Notes under the pieces: generated by a model
What the model saw: the letters and a program-made list of their open reading frames with translations, nothing else
The model's database searches: none
Told to the model about the DNA's origin: nothing
Assembly (NCBI GenBank): GCA_934702165.1
Contig: CAKUYG010000113.1
Coordinates: forward strand, 1 to 7,040
DNA: 7,040 nucleotides
DNA from: an uncultured Bacteroidales bacterium
GTDB taxonomy: Bacteria; Bacteroidota; Bacteroidia; Bacteroidales; UBA932
Direction of reading: 5' to 3'
In this document: in pieces, positions 1 to 5,330 of the stretch
Layout of the letters: each line of letters opens with the position of its first letter
Numbering within the stretch: the stretch's first letter is position 1
Position numbers and translations under genes: made by a program

Positions 1-1
1 G

Positions 2-946
2 CTCATCAACGGCAAAGGCGGCCTTTATGACCGGGTCACCGCAGAGATAAAACTGAAACCGTTCTCTTTGAGGGAATGTGAAGAGTTCTTCCGTTCCCGT
101 AAAATCGTCTATGACCGCTATGATATCATCCAGAGCTACATGGTATTCGGAGGGATTCCATATTACCTCAACCTCTTCGTCCCCGGTAAAAGCCTGGCAC
201 AGAACATAGATTCTCTCATATTCAACAGAAAAGGGAAACTGGCTAACGAATATGAGCGGCTGTTCTCCTCGATATTCAAGAATCCCGAGGATGCCGAAAA
301 AACAATAAAACTGCTTTCCGGCAAAAGAATAGGGTATACAAGAGACGAAATCATCAAAAAGACAGGAATCGGCAACGGCGGAGCCTTCTCGAAGATGCTG
401 CTTTCTCTGGTAGAAAGCGATTTTGTCACCAAATCCCGCTATTTCGGAGAGCCGGCCAAAAACACAAGATACAGGTTGTCAGATAATTTCTGCCTGTTCT
501 ATAAGTACTTTGCCGACCGCAAAGAGACTGATGACCCTGGATTCTGGCAGCACAACCAGAGCAGTCCCTCAATCAATTCATGGAGAGGCTTCGCGTTCGA
601 AAATGTCTGCTTCCAGCACATAAACAACATCAAGAAAGCCCTCGGCATCGCCGGTGTCCATACGGAGACCTATTCCTGGAGCGGCAGTGACAGCCAGATA
701 GACATGCTGATAGACAGGGCAGACAGACTGATAAACCTCTGCGAATGCAAGTTCTGCTCAAGCGGATTCACGGTGGACAAGGAATATGACCGCAAGCTCA
801 GGGAGCGCCAATCAGCATTTGCCGAAGAAACAAAGACCCGCAAGCCCACCATCATGACACTGGTGACCACATTCGGCCTCAAGCAGAACGAATACTCGGG
901 ACGCTTCCAGAGCATAATAACCTCCGACGACCTCTTCAGTGCCTGA
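2..946 (+). CDS. AAA+ ATPase with C-terminal DUF234 nuclease-like domain, 5'-truncated
   Basis: The C-terminal 314 residues of a cytoplasmic ATP-binding protein of the archaeal-type ATPase_2/DUF234 class, which is common and often multicopy in Bacteroidales. The frame is open from base 2, and the residues before the TTG at 68 (GGLYDRVTAEIKLKPFSL, then ECEEFF) match the family's post-Walker-B region, so TTG 68 is not the start and the P-loop lies off the left edge. Next come a GGIPYYL motif (about 50-56), a helical winged-helix-like stretch (about 90-145), and WRGFAFEN (about 194-201), which opens the DUF234 part. That part keeps a PD-(D/E)xK-like core: SQIDMLID with D at about 234, then CECKF with E at about 249 and K at about 251. 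The family's role is not well established; genome defence or mobile-element functions have been suggested. A remnant of a similar gene follows at once. Family assignment is firm, function is not. Confidence 0.85.
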   Translation, partial: LINGKGGLYDRVTAEIKLKPFSLRECEEFFRSRKIVYDRYDIIQSYMVFGGIPYYLNLFVPGKSLAQNIDSLIFNRKGKLANEYERLFSSIFKNPEDAEKTIKLLSGKRIGYTRDEIIKKTGIGNGGAFSKMLLSLVESDFVTKSRYFGEPAKNTRYRLSDNFCLFYKYFADRKETDDPGFWQHNQSSPSINSWRGFAFENVCFQHINNIKKALGIAGVHTETYSWSGSDSQIDMLIDRADRLINLCECKFCSSGFTVDKEYDRKLRERQSAFAEETKTRKPTIMTLVTTFGLKQNEYSGRFQSIITSDDLFSA

Positions 947-1223
947 GCAGAAGAACATGGCGCAGACGTTCTGCCTGTTTGTGGAAAACAGGAAAAGACA
1001 ACGCCCAGTTCACGGTAGTGACGGGACGACGACGCATCGGCAAGACATACCTCGTATGGAAGCATACGAGGACGAAGAAGCCACGCTTTTCGAGGTAAAA
1101 CGCAAGGCTGACAACATTGACATGAAAGTGCTGGAGAATAAGGCTGCTGCCTTCCTGCGTGCCACTGGCGAATTCAAGGGATACAAAATCTCCTACAAAG
1201 GACTGTCTATGGATGACATGTAA
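940..1223 (+). pseudogene. Remnant of a second AAA+ ATPase/DUF234 gene with its middle deleted
   Basis: Two recognisable ends of one gene type are joined with the centre gone. In the frame of base 1009, DNAQFTVVTGRRRIGKTYLV (about 997-1056) is an N-terminal beta strand plus Walker A loop (GRRRIGKT) of this ATPase class. That frame stops at the TAA at 1096-1098. In a different frame, about 1083-1223 encodes LFEVKRKADNID and so on to YKGLSMDDM and TAA, the usual C-terminus of the DUF234 nuclease-like domain, with the E-x-K of the PD-(D/E)xK core in FEVKR. Intact relatives have several hundred residues between these parts (ATPase core, sensor region, winged helix); here the gap is about 10 codons plus a frame change. 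The exact junction cannot be placed within about 1050-1090. The region before the P-loop is also short and overlaps the end of the upstream gene, so no good start exists. An ATG-less or ATG-957 product in the last frame would be only a C-terminal stub. Confidence 0.7.
1051..1070. repeat. Perfect 8-bp inverted repeat with 4-nt loop
   Basis: CTCGTATG, then GAAG, then CATACGAG: the two arms are exact reverse complements. No T-run follows on the plus strand, so it is not an obvious terminator. It lies just after the surviving P-loop segment of the ATPase remnant, inside the interval where the N-terminal and C-terminal frames must switch. A hairpin-associated deletion or a chance palindrome would both fit. 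Confidence 0.75.
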
Positions 1224-1224
1224 T

Positions 1225-1450
1225 TCATTCTTTTCTTTTATACATGGTGCTGGCAGCCAGTTCGTGCCGTCCAAGCCGGATTTCCTCAACGTAAAACGTG
1301 ATGCCGTCTTGCCCACGACGGTTTTTCTCAGTGGAGATATGTTTCATCTATCAGGATTCCCATGTAGCCAAGGTCTTCTACAAGAGTTTGCGTTGCCGTT
1401 GAGATGACGCGCTTGAGGAGTGTATCTTTGGTATTGAAATGAGCATTTCG
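1225..1450 (-). pseudogene. Possible frame-broken coding remnant, unrecognised
   Basis: Two overlapping open segments on the minus strand read like protein but match no family I can name. The upstream one (1450 to stop TGA at 1328-1330) reads NAHFNTKDTLLKRVISTATQ and on to LVEDLGYMGILIDETYLH, 40 codons with no credible start. The second is shifted by one base, begins at ATG 1345-1347 and ends with TGA at 1225-1227; its 40 residues run from MKHISTEKNRRGQDGITFYV to ELAASTMYKRKE. Together they could be the C-terminus of one gene carrying a single frameshift, or the second could be a small independent ORF. No ribosome site of note precedes the ATG. The segment ends 1 bp from the stop of the convergent ATPase remnant. 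Both may be chance openings. Confidence 0.3.
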
Positions 1451-1547
1451 TGAATTGAAAAAAAATGAAAGGACTGGGGTGGCACACCGTGAAAGATGCC
1501 GTGCGCACCGGAGGCGTTTTCACTCACCTCGCCGGTTTTCATAAGCA
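1451..1547. other. Non-coding gap after the AbiEii stop
   Basis: No gene is recognisable here. On the minus strand, downstream of the toxin stop, there is an imperfect stem (ACCG..GAGG about 1520-1540 against CCTCCGGT) and, further on, a small GGTG-TGC-CACC stem followed some 10 nt later by a run of eight T (A-run at 1458-1465 on the plus strand). This could weakly end transcription of the AbiE pair, but the stem is short and not adjacent to the T-run. The whole gene-poor stretch is 1224-1547, including the uncertain remnant to its left. Confidence 0.3.
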
Positions 1548-2243
1548 CTACGTGAAGGAAGGAAAAGTCTTGAACATGGTCAGAAGAGAGATCAGTTCGT
1601 CTTTCAGGCCATGCCGCACAAAATTCTTCATCTCGCCTTCGGTGAGCTCTCCCAAACCGCTGATCAGACTCTTTTCCGAGAAATTCTGGACACTTGCGAT
1701 GCATTTGTCCAGGTATTCTTCAATGGGCATTCCCATGCGGGATTCCACAATTTCTTTATTGATGGATGTCCTTTCCTTCAGGAAGAACCAGCAGTCGAAC
1801 ACGTCTCGGCTGGTAATCTCGGTCCGGTCAAGGAGGGCGCACAGCTTGTTGGCGAACATATCTTCCTTCACCATGACACGCATTTGGAGACCTAGATAGT
1901 TCCGGATTTCATAGTGACTGTCGTAACGCCGGTTAGATATCTCAATCTTAAGCTTCCGCTCGCCAATACCATAGTCAAGTACGACGATTATACCGTAGTG
2001 CTTGATAGCTTCGTCGTGAATACTGCCGTATTTCAGGACAATCTTCCGGACGCGGCCATAGACCTCGGTCTCTTTTTCCGGATCCAGCAGATTGAAGTCC
2101 AGATCCGTCGAGAAGCGCGGCAGGTTGTGAAAGAACATGGTGGCTGTACCACCCTTGAAGGCCAACAAGGAGGAAAGCAACGCATCGGAGAAGATGTCCT
2201 TCAGAAGCTGCAGCATGAAGAATTTATGTTTGTTCGTGTCCAT
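1548..2243 (-). CDS. abiEii: AbiEii-type nucleotidyltransferase toxin
   Basis: A 231-residue cytoplasmic toxin of the nucleotidyl transferase AbiEii/AbiGii family (PF08843), the second gene of a type IV-class abortive-infection toxin-antitoxin pair. Family members are DNA-polymerase-beta-like nucleotidyltransferases that arrest growth; some act on tRNA. Visible motifs are KGGT at 30-33, followed by PRFSTDLDF with the metal-binding D47-x-D49, the KLKIEIS strand at 97-103, and the late motif NKLCALLDR (132-140) followed by SRDVFDCW with R146, D147 and D150. All expected catalytic positions appear intact, so the toxin is probably functional. The ATG overlaps the antitoxin's TAA by one base (TAATG), which points to translational coupling and supports this start. 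Autoregulation would come through AbiEi. Its phage specificity cannot be read from the sequence. Confidence 0.9.
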   Translation of the reverse strand: MDTNKHKFFMLQLLKDIFSDALLSSLLAFKGGTATMFFHNLPRFSTDLDFNLLDPEKETEVYGRVRKIVLKYGSIHDEAIKHYGIIVVLDYGIGERKLKIEISNRRYDSHYEIRNYLGLQMRVMVKEDMFANKLCALLDRTEITSRDVFDCWFFLKERTSINKEIVESRMGMPIEEYLDKCIASVQNFSEKSLISGLGELTEGEMKNFVRHGLKDELISLLTMFKTFPSFT

Positions 2244-2812
2244 TATCCGAGAATTTTTGAAACCCGCTGCTCGAGCGTTTTGTTATTGTAGATGGGGAGG
2301 AGAGAAAGCACCTTCTGTTTGTCCAGGGAAGAGGGATTGTCAAAATAGTAATTGCTGTCCAGGTACAAAGTGTCCAGGAAGGCTCTTTCCGGAGAAGCGA
2401 TATTGACATTTCCTTCGCGGATGATGCCTGTCGTGTCAATCAGGATTTCACCCTTGATTTTCCGGTACCGGTATACCTTTCCGTCAATTTCAACGCTCCT
2501 GGACAGATTCCCGACAGAGGTGATCTCCTCGCTGAACTGGAAGACAATTCCGGCCCGCTGCAGCACATACTCCAGCGAGATGTAGGAAGGGGTATAGAGC
2601 AGACAGGCAAGTTCCTTCTCATCATAACCAGGCTTGGCATAGATTCCCTTACGGGGATTGAGGATTTCGCCTTTCTTGACATAGCCGATCATTCTGCTCT
2701 TCACTGTGTCCCGGCCCAGCCCCAGACCATAAGCCATGGCGATTCCACGCATAGTGAAAACACTTGCTTTGTCCTTGTAAAGATCCAGAAGAAGTTGATT
2801 TTGTAAACCCAT
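2243..2812 (-). CDS. abiEi: AbiEi-type winged-helix antitoxin and repressor
   Basis: A 189-residue antitoxin that, in the AbiE family, counteracts AbiEii and represses its own promoter. The N-terminal part (about 15-60) is winged-helix-like: RGIAMAYGLGLGRDTVKSR, then a wing-like KGEILNPRKGIYAKPGY, close to the AbiEi transcriptional-regulator domains. The C-terminal domain carries the typical YISLEYVLQRAG (77-88) and ASPERAFLDTLYL (139-151). I chose ATG 2812 because family similarity begins at GLQNQLLLDLYKD. The frame is open further back to 2929, but that extension (MTLGLAAWPAPFLC) runs through the gdhA terminator and looks untranslated. There is no Shine-Dalgarno sequence upstream, which is usual in this phylum. 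Its stop overlaps the toxin's ATG by one base. It lies downstream of gdhA on the same strand but is separated from it by the terminator, so it should have its own promoter. Confidence 0.88.
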   Translation of the reverse strand: MGLQNQLLLDLYKDKASVFTMRGIAMAYGLGLGRDTVKSRMIGYVKKGEILNPRKGIYAKPGYDEKELACLLYTPSYISLEYVLQRAGIVFQFSEEITSVGNLSRSVEIDGKVYRYRKIKGEILIDTTGIIREGNVNIASPERAFLDTLYLDSNYYFDNPSSLDKQKVLSLLPIYNNKTLEQRVSKILG

Positions 2813-2891
2813 AGCAGTGTTGTGTATTACTTTCAGTTCACAAAATGCGAAAAGATATTGAAAACAGCAAATATTCCTGCCATTCCCGCAT
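2813..2891 (-). promoter_or_regulatory. Probable abiE promoter and operator region
   Basis: This AT-rich stretch between the gdhA terminator and the AbiEi start should hold the pair's own promoter. The nearest match to the Bacteroidota -7 element (TAnnTTTG) is TATCTTTT at 2857-2850, seven of eight positions, but I see no -33 TTTG at a suitable distance (one at about 2868-2871 is too close). An inverted repeat TTGTG-N14-CACAA at 2820-2843 lies just before the ATG, where an AbiEi operator would be expected, but its 5-bp arms are short. The location is inferred; no element is proven. Confidence 0.25.
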
Positions 2892-2921
2892 AAAAAAGGG
2901 GCCGGCCATGCGGCCAGCCCC
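2892..2921 (-). terminator. Intrinsic terminator after gdhA
   Basis: On the minus strand, GGGGCTGGCC, loop GCAT, GGCCGGCCCC form a 10-bp stem with a single G-U pair, followed directly by six T. It begins 23 bp after the gdhA stop and ends about 80 bp before the AbiEi start. It should close the korA-korB-gdhA transcript and insulate the AbiE pair. Confidence 0.92.
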
Positions 2922-2944
2922 AATGTCAAGGATAAAAACCGTCA

Positions 2945-4288
2945 TCAGATGATGCCCTGCTCCAGCATGGCGGTGGCGACTTTCATGAAGCCGGCGATGT
3001 TGGCTCCCTTCACGTAGTCCACGCTGCCGTCCGGCTGAGTACCGTACTTGACGCAGGCCTCGTGGATGGACTTCATGATGAAATGCAGTTTGTCATCAAC
3101 CTCCTTCCCGCTCCAGCTGATATGCGATGCGTTCTGGGTCATCTCAAGACCGGAAGTGGCAACACCTCCGGCGTTGACGGCCTTTCCAGGGGCGAAGAGG
3201 ATGCCGTGATGCTGGAAGTAGTGGATCGCTCCCGGCTGGCAGCCCATATTGGAAACCTCGCAGCAGCACCATGTGCCGTTGGCTACAAGTTCCTTGGCGT
3301 CATCCTCGGAAAGCTCGTTCTGGAAAGCGCAAGGCAGGGCTATGTCGCATTTGACGCTCCAGGCTTTCTTGCCTGCGGTAAAATGCGCCTTGTCAGGGAA
3401 TTTCGTTGCCATGTCCTCCACCATGTTGCGGTTGGAGGCGCGCATCACGAGCATATAGTCGATCATCTCAGGGGTGATGCCTTCAGGAATCTCGCAGACT
3501 CCGTCCGGACCTGAGATGGCCACCACCTTGGCCCCGAGTTCAAGAGCCTTCTTGCAGGCGCCCCAAGCGACATTGCCGAAGCCGGAAACCGCTATCTTGC
3601 AGCCTTTCAACTCCTTGCCGGCTTTCTCAAGAAGATAGTGGGTAAAGTACAGCGCACCATATCCCGTGGCCTCCGGACGGAGTATCGAGCCGCCCCATGT
3701 GGCTCCCTTGCCGGTAAGCACTCCTGTGTTGTACTGGCGGGCAAGTTTCTTGTACATGCCATAGAGATAGCCGATCTCACGTCCGCCCACTCCCACGTCG
3801 CCGGCAGGTATGTCCTGATCCGGGCCGATGCAGTTCCAGAGCTCAAGCATGAAAGCCTGGCAGAAACGCATGATCTCCTCGTTGGACTTGCCTGTAGGAT
3901 CGAAGTCCGAACCGCCCTTGGCACCGCCCATAGGCAGGGTCGTCAGGGCGTTCTTGAACGTCTGCTCAAATCCGAGGAACTTCAGCATCGACGGAGAGAC
4001 TGCCTTGTGGAAACGCAAGCCCCCTTTGTAAGGCCCGATGGCGCTGTTGAACTGGATGCGGTAGCCCGTGTTGGTCTGCACCTCTCCGCGGTCGTCCACC
4101 CAGGTGACGCGGAATGTGAAGATACGGTCAGGCTCCACCATCCTCTCGACTATCCTGGCCCTCTCGAATTCAGGATGCTGGTTGTAGACATCCTCGATGG
4201 ATTCCAAAACCTCCTGTACCGCCTGGAGATACTCGTTCTCTCCCGGGTACTTGGCCTGGAGACGGGCCATAATGTCCTTTGTCTTCAT
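2945..4288 (-). CDS. gdhA: NADP-type glutamate dehydrogenase
   Basis: A 447-residue, full-length class I (hexameric) glutamate dehydrogenase that interconverts 2-oxoglutarate plus ammonium plus NAD(P)H with glutamate in the cytoplasm. The N-terminal substrate domain has GPYKGGLRFH (K88), FKNAL (K112), and PMGGAKGGSDFDP with the catalytic lysine K124 and, further on, PAGDVGVGGRE with D164. The nucleotide fold begins near KGCKIAVSGFGNVAWG (glycine loop at 236-241). Near the end, NAGGVATSGLEM and VKGANIAGFMKVATAM are family signatures. The motif usually read as EGANMP or EGSNMP is CCEVSNMGC here (about 342-350). NADP preference is inferred from overall resemblance to biosynthetic enzymes and not shown by a diagnostic residue. 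The start lies 18 bp after the korB stop, with no Shine-Dalgarno sequence, so it is probably the last gene of the kor operon. Confidence 0.97.
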   Translation of the reverse strand: MKTKDIMARLQAKYPGENEYLQAVQEVLESIEDVYNQHPEFERARIVERMVEPDRIFTFRVTWVDDRGEVQTNTGYRIQFNSAIGPYKGGLRFHKAVSPSMLKFLGFEQTFKNALTTLPMGGAKGGSDFDPTGKSNEEIMRFCQAFMLELWNCIGPDQDIPAGDVGVGGREIGYLYGMYKKLARQYNTGVLTGKGATWGGSILRPEATGYGALYFTHYLLEKAGKELKGCKIAVSGFGNVAWGACKKALELGAKVVAISGPDGVCEIPEGITPEMIDYMLVMRASNRNMVEDMATKFPDKAHFTAGKKAWSVKCDIALPCAFQNELSEDDAKELVANGTWCCCEVSNMGCQPGAIHYFQHHGILFAPGKAVNAGGVATSGLEMTQNASHISWSGKEVDDKLHFIMKSIHEACVKYGTQPDGSVDYVKGANIAGFMKVATAMLEQGII

Positions 4289-4306
4289 TGTTAGTGTGTA
4301 ATGTGG

Positions 4307-5326
4307 TTATTCGACCTCCCATGTTGAACCGCTGTGCAGGAGGTCATCTACACAGTGTATCTGTGATTTCATCATGACTTCTTTGACCTGGTCGCGCACC
4401 CCGTCATCGTAAGTGATGTCCTTGACATCGCGGATGACACCGAGGGCCACCGGGTAGTCCGGTCCCTTCATCTCGGCAAGCGCCATGTGTATGCCGATGT
4501 TGTCGGTATGGGCATCATGGATGAGGATGTCCTCCTCCGTGAATCCGCCCTCGCCTATGTGTACGGCGCGTATCTTCTTGCCGTCGTAGATGAGGCCCTT
4601 GTCACGGTTCTTGCCGAAAATCATGCGCTCGCCCTGCCTGAGGACTATGGTGTGGTCGGCCTTGACGGCCGGATCTGAGAGATCCTTGTGGGCACCGTCA
4701 TTGAATATCACGCAGTTGGTGAGCATCTCCATCACGGAACAGCCGTCGTGCAGGGCTGCGGCCGTCATGATCTCCTCGTTGAGCTTCAGTTCCACGTCCA
4801 GAGAACGCGCGAAGAAAGTTCCCTTGGCGCCAAGCACCAGGGCTCCAGGGTTGAACGGATGCTCCACGGTGCCGTAAGGCGAAGTCTTGGTGATCGCACC
4901 GAACTTGGAAGTCGGAGAGTACTGCCCCTTGGTGAGACCGTAGATCTGGTTGTTGAAGAGGATGATGTTGATGTCGATATTGCGGCGGATGGCATGGATG
5001 AAATGGTTGCCTCCGATCGCCAGCGCATCACCGTCGCCGCAGGCCTGCCATACGGTCAGCCACGGGTTTGCCACCTTGATGCCGGTGGAGATGGCCGTAG
5101 CGCGGCCATGTATGCTGTGGAAACCGTAGGTGTCCATATAATAAGGAAGACGCGAAGAGCAGCCGATGCCGGACACCACGACATACCGCTCCTTGTCATA
5201 GTTGAGAGCCTGGCTCACCTTCGGAAGAGCCCTCTGCAGAGCCGCGAGCACTGCATGGTCGCCGCAGCCAGGGCACCAGCGCACCTCCTGGTCACTTTTG
5301 AAGTCTTTGAATGTCAATGTAGCCAT
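4307..5326 (-). CDS. korB: 2-oxoglutarate:ferredoxin oxidoreductase, beta subunit
   Basis: This 339-residue thiamine-diphosphate-binding subunit works with KorA to interconvert 2-oxoglutarate plus CoA with succinyl-CoA plus CO2 using ferredoxin. Cysteines placed to hold the [4Fe-4S] cluster are C18 and C21 (WCPGCGDHA), C56 (GIGCSSRLPYY), and a later one, probably C205 (LTNCVIF). The cofactor motif is GDGDALAIGGNH (97-108) with NNQIYGLTKGQYSPTS (125-140), the form typical of the 2-oxoglutarate/2-oxoacid enzymes. The length is normal for the stand-alone beta subunit. It starts 4 bp after the korA stop, so the two are surely co-translated. Specificity for 2-oxoglutarate over other 2-oxoacids is inferred from family resemblance and from gdhA next door; a broader 2-oxoacid range is possible. 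Confidence 0.93.
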   Translation of the reverse strand: MATLTFKDFKSDQEVRWCPGCGDHAVLAALQRALPKVSQALNYDKERYVVVSGIGCSSRLPYYMDTYGFHSIHGRATAISTGIKVANPWLTVWQACGDGDALAIGGNHFIHAIRRNIDINIILFNNQIYGLTKGQYSPTSKFGAITKTSPYGTVEHPFNPGALVLGAKGTFFARSLDVELKLNEEIMTAAALHDGCSVMEMLTNCVIFNDGAHKDLSDPAVKADHTIVLRQGERMIFGKNRDKGLIYDGKKIRAVHIGEGGFTEEDILIHDAHTDNIGIHMALAEMKGPDYPVALGVIRDVKDITYDDGVRDQVKEVMMKSQIHCVDDLLHSGSTWEVE

Positions 5327-5330
5327 AGTC

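Noticed and set aside
68..70. TTG as the start of the left-hand ATPase gene
   Set aside because: The frame is open from base 2 and the residues before the TTG fit the family, so the gene is cut by the window edge.
670..1316. Minus-strand ORFs of 131 and 126 residues across the ATPase gene end and its remnant
   Set aside because: They overlap clearly recognisable plus-strand coding sequence and show no motif or plausible composition of their own.
2813..2929. 39-residue N-terminal extension of AbiEi to 2929
   Set aside because: It would be translated through the gdhA terminator hairpin and has no similarity to AbiEi; ATG 2812 begins the family-like sequence.
3638..4294. Long plus-strand ORF (218 residues) opposite gdhA
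   Set aside because: It is a mirror of a conserved GC-rich gene; its translation has no recognisable motif and gdhA is certain on the other strand. The same holds for 4688-5347 opposite korB and for the plus-strand ORFs at 1465-1899 and 1914-2291 opposite the AbiE pair.
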